A stretch of 64,000 nucleotides of DNA from Alloalcanivorax gelatiniphagus (GCF_005938655.1 NZ_VCQT01000033.1:22736-86735), one strand, 5' to 3'; counted from the first letter of the stretch, positions 44,540 through 54,224 are shown. Notes: generated by a model from the letters alone, not told the origin. Translations and numbers: made by a program.

Positions 44540-45235
44540 CTATCGCGTCTCCAGGAACGCAAGATCCACGTGGTAACGGCGCGGGTTGTCCGGCGCCACC
44601 CAGACGGTGAGCGGCTGTTCGCCCAGGGCCGGGCTCGGATCGAACCACAGGGCGTCGCTGCGGAACGAATGGGCCTCGCCGCTTACCGGGTCGCTCCACT
44701 GGCAGACGATACGGTAGGGGTGGCGGCCGTTCACCTGCAAGGAGCGGTCCAGCACCACCTCCACCGGCTCGGCGGCCACCTTCTGGCCGTTCTTGCGCAA
44801 CCAGGCCACCTTGCGCGCCTTCCATTTCGGCCACAGCAGAAAGCCGGCGCCCACCACGGTGAGGATGGCGCCCAGCACCGAGGCGATCAACGCCACTCCC
44901 CACAGGGAAAAGAACCCGCGGATACGCGCATCGGCGCTGTCGCCCGGCGCGTACACCACCTCCACCCCTTCACCCACCGAGTAGGCCGGCGGGCGACTGC
45001 TGGTATTGGGCACGAACACCACATTGCCACCGTCACGGTCGCGGAAATGCACCTTGGGGCTGTACAGCACGTCGCCGTCACTGCTCCGTTTGGGCACCAG
45101 CTCGGTGACCACGCCGGGGGCGGTCACCGCGGTCTCCAGAAAGCGGAAAGTACTCACCGCCGACGCGCCGCCGCCCGCCAGGGTCAACACACCGAACATC
45201 AGCAGGCCGCCGCCGACCACCGTGGTGACCTTCAT
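44540..45235 (-). CDS. DUF3592-type membrane protein
   Basis: A 231-residue protein with an N-terminal helix (residues 8-28) and a second near 110-135 (ALIASVLGAILTVVGAGFLLW). The domain between them has the DUF3592 look: GVVTELVPKRS, a YSPKVHFRDRDG strand and EGVEVVYAPGDSADARI. A second, similar soluble domain follows. Function unknown. Its start overlaps the stop of the upstream DUF6624-like gene (ATGA), so the two form an operon. Confidence 0.78.
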   Translation of the reverse strand: MKVTTVVGGGLLMFGVLTLAGGGASAVSTFRFLETAVTAPGVVTELVPKRSSDGDVLYSPKVHFRDRDGGNVVFVPNTSSRPPAYSVGEGVEVVYAPGDSADARIRGFFSLWGVALIASVLGAILTVVGAGFLLWPKWKARKVAWLRKNGQKVAAEPVEVVLDRSLQVNGRHPYRIVCQWSDPVSGEAHSFRSDALWFDPSPALGEQPLTVWVAPDNPRRYHVDLAFLETR

Positions 45236-45774
45236 GATGCGTCACTCCGTGCCCGGCGCTCACGTTCCCTCTCGCGAAGCTTTTCCACCCGGTCTTCCAG
45301 GCTGTCCAGGCCCAGGGCCCAGCGGCGCAGGTTGACCATGGTCGGGTCGGCGATCGGACAGGGCACCGGCCAGCCTTCCTCGTCCATATCGAACTGGGTG
45401 CCATAGCGCTGGGGCTCACCGTTGAGCACGCTCAGCCGGTCACGCAGATAAGCTGACTGCCAGCCCGGCGCCTCGCCCGCCGAGGCGGCCTCTTCCAGCG
45501 CCGCCGCGCAACGCTGCATCAGATCCTGCCGGGACACGGCGTGCTGGGCGATCAGCCAGGCCGCCTCGCCGGCGCGCTCGCCCACCAGCGACACCCCGGG
45601 CCAGCCGTGCTCGTCGAGAATGCGCTGCAGAGCGTCGGCATTGCGTTCATGAACCGCGCGCATCTGCGGGTGGTAGTCCGGCGCGGGCAGCTCGCCGCGC
45701 TCGGTGAGCGCCGCCAGCGTGTTCTGATCCTCCTCGGCCAAGGCCGTGAGTTGATCGGCGAGTTGCTGATTCAT
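45232..45774 (-). CDS. Hypothetical DUF6624-like protein
   Basis: A 180-residue, mostly helical soluble protein. The segment GWPGVSLVGERAGEAAWLIAQHA near residues 56-76 and the LNGEPQRYGTQF motif near 127 are typical of the DUF6624 family, whose function is unknown. The start is the ATG at 45774 (MNQQLADQL); the frame is open upstream without support. It ends in a highly charged helix rich in R and E. First gene of a two-gene operon with the DUF3592 gene. Confidence 0.72.
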   Translation of the reverse strand: MNQQLADQLTALAEEDQNTLAALTERGELPAPDYHPQMRAVHERNADALQRILDEHGWPGVSLVGERAGEAAWLIAQHAVSRQDLMQRCAAALEEAASAGEAPGWQSAYLRDRLSVLNGEPQRYGTQFDMDEEGWPVPCPIADPTMVNLRRWALGLDSLEDRVEKLRERERERRARSDAS

Positions 45775-45952
45775 GGTCTTCCTCGTGGGGATGCTACTGC
45801 CTGTGAAGGGCGGCACTTTACCAGCTTCACCGGCACGAATCAGGACACCGTCCACGCCCGGGGCAACACCGACACGAAACTGCCACCGCCCTGTCATCCC
45901 CTCAGCCTAGCCTTGCGGGCTGACCTTCAATCTGAATCAATGGGAGTCGACC

Positions 45953-47782
45953 GTGCCTTTCCAACTTCGTTTTCCGGCCCTTGCCGTCACCGGCTTGTCA
46001 CTTTTCCTGGTCGCCTGTGGCGGCGACAGTGACAACCACGGCGATGCCGCCGACCAGGCCAAACCGCTGAACCTGCAGGTTCTGTACACCAATGACCACC
46101 ACTCCTACTTTGAAGGCCAGAGCTACGACCTGAAGCTGGACTACGACGCCAACCAGCCCGGCAGCGAAACCGTGCGCCTGAGTCTGGGCGGCTTCCCGCG
46201 CATCATCACCGCCATGAACGACTACCGGGACGACAAGACCCTGGTGCTCAACAATGGCGAATTGAACGGCACCCTTTATTTCAGCCTGTTCAAGGGCGAG
46301 GTGGACTTCAAGGTGTTCAACACCCTGGGCCTGGATGCCTATCAACTGGGCAACCACGAGTTCGACGAAGGCGAAGCCCACCTGCGTGACCTGATCGAGA
46401 CCGCCAACTTCCCGATCATCACCGGCAACATCCACCCCACCGTGGACAGCCCGCTGTTCAACAGTGACATCAAGCCCTATGTAATCAAGGAGATCGACGG
46501 CGAGAAGGTGGCGGTGATCGGCGTGCTGAAAGTGGAGAAGACCCGGGAATCCTCCCTGGTCACCGACGCGGTGGAATTCGACGACGAAATCCTGTCCGTG
46601 CGCGACCACATTTATGCGCTCAAGGACCAGGGCATCAACAAATTCATCGTGCTCAGCCACCTGGGCTATGAGTTCGACCAGGTACTGGCGGAGAACGTGC
46701 GCGACATCGATGTGATCATCGGCGGCGACACCCACAACGTGCTCGACTCCACCGGCGAGCTGGCCGGCATGGGCCTGGACGTGGATGGTGAATACCCCAC
46801 CGTGGTACGGAACCCGGACGGCCAGCCGGTGTACATCGTGCAAGCCTGGGAATACGCCAAGGCCCTGGGCCGGCTCAACATCGACTTCGACAAGGACGGC
46901 GTGGTTACCGATATCGACGGTCACATGGAACTGCTGGTGGGCGGCCCCTACCAGGTGCAGGACGGCGGCGGCGCCTGGACCACCGCGGACACGGACCAGA
47001 CCGCCCGCATCAACGATGCGATCGGCGCCCTGAGCACCATCCGCACCGCCGACGAATCCCAGCAAATTCTGGATATCCTGGCGCCCTATAAAGAGCAGAT
47101 GGAAAGCTTCAAACAGGAAACCCTGGGCCAGGTTACCGAAGCGATGCCCTTCGAGCGCATCCCGGCGCCGTTCAGCGCCGGCGACAAACCCACCGGCAGC
47201 TATGCCGCCTGGGTGGTGGCCGATGCCTTCCTGAAATATCTGCCCAAGGCCGACGTGGCGATCCAGAACGCCGGCGGCGTGCGCGCGCCGCTGAACGACG
47301 GCACCTTCACCGTGGCCAACGCCTACGACATCCTGCCGTTCTCCAACACCGTGGTCACCATCGACATGACCGGCGCCCAGATCGTCAAGGTGCTCAACGA
47401 AGGCCTGGACTACGCCCAGGGCATCTCCGCCTCCACCGGCGCCTTCCCCTACTCCGCCGGCCTGCGCTACGACGTGACGCTCGGCGCCCCGGAAGGCACC
47501 GGCATCCAGAATGTGGAAGTGCGCGACGACAACGGCAACTGGAGCCCCATCGAGCCGAACGAAATCTACTCGGTGGCCACCAACTCCTTCACCGGCCAGG
47601 GCAAGGACGGCTACGTCACCTTCGGCGAAGTGCAGGAGGCCAACCCGGACGCCTTCGAAAACTCCAACGTCACCTATGTGGTGCCGCTACTGGAGTACTT
47701 CCGCGAGGAACTGCCCGACCAGACCCTGCCGGCTCTGGACCCGAACGAATACAGCCTGAAGTCCGTCACCGACCTGCGCTAG
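45953..47782 (+). CDS. 5'-nucleotidase / 2',3'-cyclic phosphodiesterase family lipoprotein
   Basis: A 609-residue exported metallophosphatase with a GTG start. The lipobox LVAC (Cys22) predicts membrane anchoring on the periplasmic side. The N-terminal metallophosphatase domain shows VLYTNDHHSYFEG near residue 43, GNHEFDEG near 137 and GGDTHN near 262. The C-terminal 5'-nucleotidase domain has QNAGGVRAPLNDG near 440 and a substrate loop near 480-530. It resembles UshA/NadN enzymes that salvage extracellular nucleotides or NAD. The exact substrate is uncertain. Confidence 0.88.
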   Translation: MPFQLRFPALAVTGLSLFLVACGGDSDNHGDAADQAKPLNLQVLYTNDHHSYFEGQSYDLKLDYDANQPGSETVRLSLGGFPRIITAMNDYRDDKTLVLNNGELNGTLYFSLFKGEVDFKVFNTLGLDAYQLGNHEFDEGEAHLRDLIETANFPIITGNIHPTVDSPLFNSDIKPYVIKEIDGEKVAVIGVLKVEKTRESSLVTDAVEFDDEILSVRDHIYALKDQGINKFIVLSHLGYEFDQVLAENVRDIDVIIGGDTHNVLDSTGELAGMGLDVDGEYPTVVRNPDGQPVYIVQAWEYAKALGRLNIDFDKDGVVTDIDGHMELLVGGPYQVQDGGGAWTTADTDQTARINDAIGALSTIRTADESQQILDILAPYKEQMESFKQETLGQVTEAMPFERIPAPFSAGDKPTGSYAAWVVADAFLKYLPKADVAIQNAGGVRAPLNDGTFTVANAYDILPFSNTVVTIDMTGAQIVKVLNEGLDYAQGISASTGAFPYSAGLRYDVTLGAPEGTGIQNVEVRDDNGNWSPIEPNEIYSVATNSFTGQGKDGYVTFGEVQEANPDAFENSNVTYVVPLLEYFREELPDQTLPALDPNEYSLKSVTDLR

Positions 47783-47791
47783 CCAGGACGA

Positions 47792-49174
47792 TCAAGCCGG
47801 GCGGACCTCTCCGCCCGGCGTTTTCTTTCTCAGCAGCAAAGCCAGGGCGCCAAGCAGGACAACCGGCCCCATGGGTCCACCACCACCGCCCCCACCGTTT
47901 GCTTCGGCGGCAGGTTCCGGCAAGGTGCCGATGCGCGCCTTGAGAACCGGGCCGTTGCTTTCCTCATCCTGCTCATACCAGAGCACCATGGCGGTATTGT
48001 TAGCCAATGCCACCCTGGTCAGCGCCGAGCTGTCGAACAGCGCGGCATCGCTTTGCGCGATCACCGCCGGGGCGTCACCGGTGGCCCGATTACCGTGGAC
48101 CACCGTGGCGTAACGCTTACGGGCGCCGTCGTCACCGCTGTCCGTCCACGCCAGGATGGCGCTGCTCCCGGCGCCCGCATCCAGGTCGATCCGATCAGAG
48201 GCCGCATCAAACGAGGTCCCGCCGACCCGGGCCGAACCCGCCGCTGTTCCGTCCGCCCGCCAGCGCTGTATATGCTGGCTGTAAACCGGTTGCCCGCCGC
48301 CGTCTTCGGTTTGCAGCCAGGCGCCCAGGTAGCCACCGTCGGCGGTGGCGTCCAGGCTAACCGAGCTCTGATACAGGCCATTGGCGTCGTGGGCGTTGTT
48401 GTCGAAGCGGAAATCGCCGTCGCCGAGGGCACCGCCGGTCAGGCTGAAGCGGGACGCCAGCAGCACCGTGCCCGGCCCCTCCTGCTCGGACCAGACCGCC
48501 ATCCCGGAGCTTTCCTGAAGCGCCACTGCCATGGGCAATGCCGACCCGACATTTTGACCACGCGTCATCGGACCGCCCACCGACGTGCCATCCTGGCCAC
48601 GCAGCTGCATCAGATATTTGTCCTCAAGGCCGTACCAAGCGCTCAGAACAGAAAGCCCTTGTTCATTCATTGCCACTTCAGGATTGCAGTTGAAGCCAGC
48701 CCCTGGGTAAAAGAAAAGCTGGACAGGCGAGGCCGTACCATTGCTGTCCACCAACCGGAACTGGACAAACTCCCGGCATTCCGAGGCCCCCTCCGCGGGT
48801 CCGCTATTCCAAACCACCACCATATCGCCGGCACTGTTCGTCCCGATAACCGGATCAGAGAGACGAGGGTAGTTCTCCGCCGCAGGGGTCTCGCTCAGGA
48901 TCAGCGCGTCGCCCAATCGTTGGCCATTCTGTTCAAAGCGGGCGACCCGCAAGGACTCGGTCTGGTCGGCGGCATTACGCTCCAGCCAGGTCACCGCGAA
49001 CTCATTGCCCGGCAGCGCCGCCACATCGAAGCCCACGAACCGCACACCCGCCTCAGCGGCGTACAGATTGACCGGCTCCCCCTGGTCCAACACGGAAGCC
49101 ACGCTCAACGTGGGATTCAACGCCGCACCCAAACCCACCACTAAAGAAAAAAGCCGAAAACCGTTCCGCCCCAT
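47792..49174 (-). CDS. Secreted protein with GlyGly-CTERM-like C-terminal sorting signal
   Basis: A 460-residue protein. The start at MGRNGFRLF is set by CAGGGAGGG upstream and gives a signal peptide ending near SVAS (residues 22-27). The body contains WD/FG-GAP-like strand pairs (ALPGNEFAVTWLER, GDMVVVWNSG, GYLGAWLQTEDGG), suggesting a beta-propeller. The C-terminus is a glycine run, then PMGPVVLLGALALLL and RKK. That three-part tail of Gly motif, helix and basic end fits GlyGly-CTERM proteins processed by rhombosortase. Function of the propeller is unknown. Confidence 0.75.
   Translation of the reverse strand: MGRNGFRLFSLVVGLGAALNPTLSVASVLDQGEPVNLYAAEAGVRFVGFDVAALPGNEFAVTWLERNAADQTESLRVARFEQNGQRLGDALILSETPAAENYPRLSDPVIGTNSAGDMVVVWNSGPAEGASECREFVQFRLVDSNGTASPVQLFFYPGAGFNCNPEVAMNEQGLSVLSAWYGLEDKYLMQLRGQDGTSVGGPMTRGQNVGSALPMAVALQESSGMAVWSEQEGPGTVLLASRFSLTGGALGDGDFRFDNNAHDANGLYQSSVSLDATADGGYLGAWLQTEDGGGQPVYSQHIQRWRADGTAAGSARVGGTSFDAASDRIDLDAGAGSSAILAWTDSGDDGARKRYATVVHGNRATGDAPAVIAQSDAALFDSSALTRVALANNTAMVLWYEQDEESNGPVLKARIGTLPEPAAEANGGGGGGGPMGPVVLLGALALLLRKKTPGGEVRPA
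47796..47824 (+). terminator. Terminator after the nucleotidase, overlapping the convergent gene's end
   Basis: GCCGGGCGGA (47796-47805) pairs with TCCGCCCGGC (47810-47819) over a CCTC loop, followed by GTTTTCTTT. The stem encodes the last codons of the minus-strand gene that ends at 47792. Confidence 0.85.
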
Positions 49175-49319
49175 AAGGCGTCCCTCCCTGAAAGCCATAA
49201 CCGAATAAATGAGCGATCGCCTCTGAACGAGCGACCTGCCTCCACACGAATCTAGCACAGTGGGAACGATGGCACTCCGGCACCAGCGACGTTACAGCGG
49301 CAAGGCCGGGTCATTGTCG

Positions 49320-49916
49320 CTAGCCAAAGTAGCCGTAGATCCCGGCCTGGGAGGACAGCCAGGCGCCCAGGCCGACGCCGGCGAGCACGCCGGTAACGAT
49401 GAACATCAGGAAGAATATCCGCTCGCGCTTGTTCATCGCCTGCACGCCCTGCAAGGTGCCGGGGCGCACCAGCAGATAGAACAGCCCCAGAGACACCGCC
49501 AGCGGCCCGATCAGCACCGCCGCGTAGGCGTACTCCACCGAGGCCGCGCCGGCGGCCAGGGCGCGGGCCTTGCCGCCCACGTAGAACACCGTCCACAGCA
49601 CACCGCCGGTGAGCAGCAATCCGCCGGCCAGGCGCACGCCGCCGGGCGTGGCGGCGCTGGGCGGCGAAGGCGGACTGCCCGCTTGCCGGTGGCGCCAAAG
49701 GGCGCGGCCGGAGCGCGCCATGCCGATCAGCCCCAGCACCAGAAACACCAGCCCCATGGCCAACATTCCCAGCACCACACCCTGGTCACCGAACTGCTGA
49801 TACAACCAGCCGCTTCGCTCCTCCGCCCGGGCCGCCTCGCCCCACCGCGAAGGCGCCATCAGCAACGCCACGCCACCGATCACCGACAAGGCCAACCACC
49901 GACCGAACCACGCCAT
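49320..49916 (-). CDS. Four-helix membrane protein, unknown
   Basis: A 198-residue protein with four hydrophobic segments (about residues 5-22, 47-67, 86-107 and 123-145, with a further one near the C-terminus). The frame is open far upstream, across trhP on the other strand, but MAWFGRW at 49916 is the only start consistent with membrane-protein composition. I do not recognise a family. It stands alone between the GlyGly-CTERM gene and trhP. Confidence 0.68.
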   Translation of the reverse strand: MAWFGRWLALSVIGGVALLMAPSRWGEAARAEERSGWLYQQFGDQGVVLGMLAMGLVFLVLGLIGMARSGRALWRHRQAGSPPSPPSAATPGGVRLAGGLLLTGGVLWTVFYVGGKARALAAGAASVEYAYAAVLIGPLAVSLGLFYLLVRPGTLQGVQAMNKRERIFFLMFIVTGVLAGVGLGAWLSSQAGIYGYFG

Positions 49917-50040
49917 CCTTAACTCCACCGCTGTCCATCGAGCGGACCTATAAAAAGGGTGGGCCAACCTACCCAAGCGCCGGTGCTTCGGCAACGAGGC
50001 CGGCTTCGAATCGTGAAACGGTCCCCGGGAACCGGCGGCG

Positions 50041-50054
50041 TTGATTGAGATCAA
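50041..50054. promoter_or_regulatory. Perfect FNR/ANR box upstream of trhP
   Basis: TTGATTGAGATCAA is a perfect TTGAT-N4-ATCAA site, 90 bp before the trhP ATG. A class II position would put transcription near 50089, leaving a leader of about 55 nt. It suggests oxygen-responsive expression. Confidence 0.7.
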
Positions 50055-50144
50055 GGCCGGCGAGAGACGTGGCGTTAGAGTAGGGTAGCGCCGGTTCCAG
50101 GAAAGGAGTTCGGCAAAGAAACATGCGCCCGGCCGAGACCTCCC

Positions 50145-51503
50145 ATGCCCAATACCCTGCCCGCCCTGCCGGAGCTGCTGTCGCCCGCCGGCACGCTCAA
50201 GCATCTTCGTTATGCCTTCGCCTACGGCGCCGATGCGGTGTACGCCGGCCAGCCCCGCTATTCCCTGCGGGTGCGCAATAACAGCTTCAAGAACGGGGCC
50301 GCCCTGGCGGAGGGCATCGCCGAAGCCCACGCCCGGGGCAAACAGTTTTATCTGGCCTCCAACGTCAGCCCGCACAACGACAAGGTGCGCAGTTACCTGC
50401 GTGACCTGGCGCCGGTCATCGAGCTGGGCCCGGATGCGCTGATCATGTCCGACCCGGGCCTGATCCTGATGGTGCGCGAGCGTTGGCCGGAGCAACCCAT
50501 CCATCTCTCCGTGCAGGCCAACGCGGTGAACTACGCCACCGTGGAATTCTGGCGCCGCCAGGGCATCCAGCGGGTGATCCTGTCCCGGGAGCTGGCCCTG
50601 GAGGAAATCCGCGAGATCCGCGAACGGGTGCCGGCCATGGAACTGGAAGTGTTCGTCCATGGCGCCCTGTGCATGGCCTACTCCGGCCGCTGCCTGCTGT
50701 CGGGCTATATGAACCACCGCGACGCCAACCAGGGCGCCTGCACCAATGCCTGCCGCTGGGACTACAAGCCGGTGTCCGCCCGCGCCGACGACAGCGGCGA
50801 CCTTATCCCGGTGCGCCAGCAAGACTCCCTGCTGCTGGAAGAACCCAACGACCCGGCCCGCACCCTGGCCCTGCACGAGGACGAGCACGGCACCTACATC
50901 ATGAACTCCCGGGACCTGCGCGCCGTGCAGCACGTCCAGGCCCTGGCCGAGATGGGCGTGCACTCGCTGAAGATCGAAGGCCGCACCAAGTCGGTGTACT
51001 ACGCCGCCCGCACCGCCCAGGTGTACCGCCGTGCCCTGGACGACGCCGGCGCCGGGCGGCCCTTCGACATGGCCCTGATGGACGATCTGGAAGCGCTCTC
51101 CCACCGGGGCTACACCGAGGGCTTCTTCCGCCGCCACCCGCCCCAGGCCTACCAGCATTACGAAGCCGGCACCGCCGCCCTGGGCAGCCAGCAATTGGTG
51201 GCGGAGGTGATCGGCGCCAATGACCACTGGCTGACCCTGGCGGTGAAAAACCGCTTCGAGCTGGGCGACCCGGTCATGCTGATCACCCCGGACGGCAACC
51301 GCCGCTTCCGGCTGGACCGGCTGGAAAACCAACACGGCGACGCCATCCCGGTGGCGCCGGGGGATGGCCATGTGGTGCGCATCCCCCGCCCCGAGGGCCC
51401 TGGCGATGACGCACTGGCGTTCGCCATGCTGGTCCGCTGTCTGGAACCGAACGCCCGGCGCCACCCCTCCCCGGCTTCCCACCTTACCCAGAGCCTGCGC
51501 TGA
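50145..51503 (+). CDS. trhP: tRNA hydroxylation protein P (U32 peptidase-like, YegQ)
   Basis: A 452-residue member of the U32 family. TrhP (YegQ) makes 5-hydroxyuridine at tRNA position 34 in a prephenate-dependent reaction. The sequence matches YegQ almost throughout: LLSPAGTLKHLRYAFAYGAD at the start, YAGQPRYSLRVRNN near residue 35, IHLSVQANAVN near 120, and the cysteine set in HGALCMAYSGRCLLSGYMN (near 176) and GACTNACRWDY (near 200), which may hold an iron-sulfur cluster. RlhA is the paralogue but is longer. It is monocistronic, behind an FNR/ANR box. Confidence 0.93.
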   Translation: MPNTLPALPELLSPAGTLKHLRYAFAYGADAVYAGQPRYSLRVRNNSFKNGAALAEGIAEAHARGKQFYLASNVSPHNDKVRSYLRDLAPVIELGPDALIMSDPGLILMVRERWPEQPIHLSVQANAVNYATVEFWRRQGIQRVILSRELALEEIREIRERVPAMELEVFVHGALCMAYSGRCLLSGYMNHRDANQGACTNACRWDYKPVSARADDSGDLIPVRQQDSLLLEEPNDPARTLALHEDEHGTYIMNSRDLRAVQHVQALAEMGVHSLKIEGRTKSVYYAARTAQVYRRALDDAGAGRPFDMALMDDLEALSHRGYTEGFFRRHPPQAYQHYEAGTAALGSQQLVAEVIGANDHWLTLAVKNRFELGDPVMLITPDGNRRFRLDRLENQHGDAIPVAPGDGHVVRIPRPEGPGDDALAFAMLVRCLEPNARRHPSPASHLTQSLR

Positions 51504-51616
51504 CCCCCTCACCGGCCAGCATCGCCCGCCTCTCGGCAACACGGGTATGATGACGGTCGGCGCCGGTGACCCCGGTGCCGGCAAGCTGAAAACCACAACA
51601 AGAAACGGGGAGAGCA

Positions 51617-53503
51617 ATGATGCTATTCAAACAATGGCTGCCGGCGCTGGCGCTGGTGGCCCTGGCCGGGTGCCAGCACGCGCCGCCCGCCGAACCGGCG
51701 GACGCCATCTGGCTGAACGGCCCGATCATCACCGTGGACGACCACCATCCGGACGCCGAAGCGGTGGCCGTGCGGGACGGGCGCATTGTCGCCGTGGGCA
51801 AGCGCAAGACCGTGCTGCGCTACCAGGGCGAGACCACCGTCATGCACGACCTGCAAGGGCGCACCCTGTTGCCCGGCTTCGTGGACGCCCACGGCCATGT
51901 GTTCTTCGTCGGCTTCCAGGCGATGAGCGCCAACCTGCTGCCGCCGCCGGACGGTGGCGTCACCGATGTGGCCTCAATGGTCGAGACACTGAAAACGTTC
52001 TCAAAGGACTCGGTGCTGCGCGAGCAGTTCGGCCTGATCTACGGGTTCGGCTACGACGACTCGCAACTGACGGAGCAACGCCATCCCACCCGCGCGGAAC
52101 TGGACCGGGTCAGCACCGAGCAGCCGGTGCTGGTGATCCACCAGTCCGCCCACTTCGGCGTGGTCAACAGCGCCGGCCTTAAGCAGCTGGGCATCACCGC
52201 CGACAGCGCCAACCCCCAGGGCGGCGTGATCGGCAAGGACCCGGCCACCGGCGAGCCCAACGGGCTGCTGGAGGAAAACGCCTTCTTCATGGCCCTGGGC
52301 AAACTGTTTCCGAAACTGAGTCCCCAGCAGGCCGTGGCCATGCTGCAGGAAGGCGAGAAGCTGTACACCCGCTACGGCTACACCACCCTGCAGGACGGCC
52401 GCAGCGCGCCGATGCACGTCAAGATCGCCGAAGCGGCGGCCAATGCCGGCGCCCTGCGGGCGGACATCGTCTCCTACCCGGACATTCTCAACCCGGGCGT
52501 GGCGGAGCTGATGGTGCCGCCGTTCTATCACAACGTGGATACGCCCCCGCAATACCACAATCACTTTCGCATCGGCGGCATCAAGCTGACCCTGGACGGC
52601 TCGCCCCAGGGCAAAACCGCCTGGCTCACCGAGCCCTACTACCAGCCGCCTGAGGGCAAGGGGGCCGACTACGCCGGCTATGGCGTGGTGGACGACGACA
52701 AGGTGGTGGAGGTCTACACCCGGGCTTTGGAAAACCACTGGCAGACCCTGACCCACGCCAACGGCGACCGGGCCATCGACCAGATGATCAAGGGCTGGCG
52801 GGAAGCCGAGGCGCGGGTGCCGGGCGTGGACGTGCGCCCGGTGCTGATCCACGGCCAGACCCTGCGCAAGGATCAGATTCCCGCCCTTGAGGAGCTGGGC
52901 ATCTTCCCGTCCCTGTTCCCCATGCACACCTTCTACTGGGGCGACTGGCACCGGGATTCCGTACTCGGCCCGGAACGGGCGGAGAACATCTCCCCCACCG
53001 GCTGGCTGCGCGAACGCGGGATGCGCTTCACCACCCACCATGACGCTCCGGTGGCGTTGCCGGACTCCCTGCGGGTACTGGACGCCACGGTCAACCGCAC
53101 CACCCGCAGTGGCCGCGTGCTCGGCGAAGATCAGAAAGTGGACGTGATGACCGCGCTGAAGGCGATGACCCTGTGGTCCGCCTGGCAGCACTTCGAGGAA
53201 GACAGCAAGGGCTCCATCGAAGTGGGCAAGCTGGCGGACTTCGTGGTGCTCTCGGATAATCCACTGACGGTGCCACCGGCCACGCTGATCGACCTGCACG
53301 TGGAAGAAACCATCAAGGAAGGGCAGAGCATTTACCAACGGCAAGCGCGCACCGGCCAGAACACGCCGCCGGCCCTGGGCCTGGCACCGGCGCTGGCGGA
53401 TCACGGGCACCCTCATCATGGGGCCGCGCACTTCGCCGGTGACGGCTGCTTCGCCCCCGGCCTGGAGGTGATCTTCCACCGTCTCACCGGCACACCGCAC
53501 TAA
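51617..53503 (+). CDS. Amidohydrolase-3 (YtcJ-like) lipoprotein
   Basis: A 628-residue metal-dependent hydrolase with lipobox LAGC (Cys19), so probably anchored in the outer membrane or periplasm. The urease-like beta-sandwich begins ADAIWLNGPIITVDD; the metal site starts at LPGFVDAHGHVFF near residue 88. Further ligands are in THANGDRAID near 380 and FTTHHDAPV near 473, and the C-terminal GSIEVGKLADFVVLSDNPL closes the fold. Relatives act on amide, formamide or lactone-type substrates; the substrate here is unknown. An SD-like GGGGAG precedes the start. Confidence 0.87.
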   Translation: MMLFKQWLPALALVALAGCQHAPPAEPADAIWLNGPIITVDDHHPDAEAVAVRDGRIVAVGKRKTVLRYQGETTVMHDLQGRTLLPGFVDAHGHVFFVGFQAMSANLLPPPDGGVTDVASMVETLKTFSKDSVLREQFGLIYGFGYDDSQLTEQRHPTRAELDRVSTEQPVLVIHQSAHFGVVNSAGLKQLGITADSANPQGGVIGKDPATGEPNGLLEENAFFMALGKLFPKLSPQQAVAMLQEGEKLYTRYGYTTLQDGRSAPMHVKIAEAAANAGALRADIVSYPDILNPGVAELMVPPFYHNVDTPPQYHNHFRIGGIKLTLDGSPQGKTAWLTEPYYQPPEGKGADYAGYGVVDDDKVVEVYTRALENHWQTLTHANGDRAIDQMIKGWREAEARVPGVDVRPVLIHGQTLRKDQIPALEELGIFPSLFPMHTFYWGDWHRDSVLGPERAENISPTGWLRERGMRFTTHHDAPVALPDSLRVLDATVNRTTRSGRVLGEDQKVDVMTALKAMTLWSAWQHFEEDSKGSIEVGKLADFVVLSDNPLTVPPATLIDLHVEETIKEGQSIYQRQARTGQNTPPALGLAPALADHGHPHHGAAHFAGDGCFAPGLEVIFHRLTGTPH

Positions 53504-53523
53504 ACCACCGAAATACTGAAATC

Positions 53524-53545
53524 AGGCCCCCGTTGTCGGGGGCCT
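53524..53545. terminator. Hairpin between the amidohydrolase and GST genes
   Basis: AGGCCCCC (53524-53531) pairs with GGGGGCCT (53538-53545) over GTTGTC. No T-tract follows, so it may only attenuate or stabilise the transcript. Confidence 0.45.
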
Positions 53546-53565
53546 GCCGCGAAGGAGAGAACACC

Positions 53566-54183
53566 ATGAAACTCTGGGGACGCGCCAACTCCACCAATGT
53601 GCGCAAGGCGCGCTGGTGCGCGGCGGAACTCAACATCAACCCGGAACTGATCGAAGTGGGCGGCGCCTTTGGCGGCGTGGACACGCCGGAATACCGGGCC
53701 ATGAATCCCAATGGCCTGGTGCCCTGCCTGGAGGACGATGGCTTGGTGCTGTGGGAATCCAACACCATCGTGCGCTACCTGGCCCGCCGCTATGGCCAGC
53801 CCCCGTTCACGCCCGAGGGCACCGTGGCCTGGGCAGAGGCGGAGAAATGGATGGACTGGGCGTCGACCTCATTGACCGAACCGTTCAAGCAACTGTTCTT
53901 GAACCGGGTACGCCGCACGCCGGAAGAACGGGATAACGCCGCCATGGAACAGGGCCGGCAGGTGTGCGCGGGGCTGATGCCCATCGCCGACGACGCCCTC
54001 CGCGAGCGGCGGTTTCTGGCCGGCGACAGCCTGACCGTGGCCGACCTTCCCTTGGGATGTTTCGCCTACGCCTGGTTCTCCATGGACATCGAGCGCCCGG
54101 ACCTGCCCCACCTGGCGGCCTGGTATCAGCGTCTGACCGAACGGCCGGCCTTCCAGACCGCGGTGATGACGCCGCTGACCTGA
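53566..54183 (+). CDS. Glutathione S-transferase family protein
   Basis: A 205-residue GST. The N-terminal thioredoxin-like domain has MKLWGRANSTNVRKARWCAA (the serine/asparagine active region near residues 8-11), NPNGLVPCLEDDG near 50 with the cis-proline, and ESNTIVRYLARRYG near 65. The helical C-terminal domain includes FLAGDSLTVADLPLGCFAY near 155. The start at 53566 follows GAAGGAGAG. The substrate is unknown; it could serve general detoxification. Confidence 0.9.
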   Translation: MKLWGRANSTNVRKARWCAAELNINPELIEVGGAFGGVDTPEYRAMNPNGLVPCLEDDGLVLWESNTIVRYLARRYGQPPFTPEGTVAWAEAEKWMDWASTSLTEPFKQLFLNRVRRTPEERDNAAMEQGRQVCAGLMPIADDALRERRFLAGDSLTVADLPLGCFAYAWFSMDIERPDLPHLAAWYQRLTERPAFQTAVMTPLT

Positions 54184-54224
54184 GCGCGGCGCCTGCAAAT
54201 GGCGGAAGCCGCCGGGCAGAGCAT

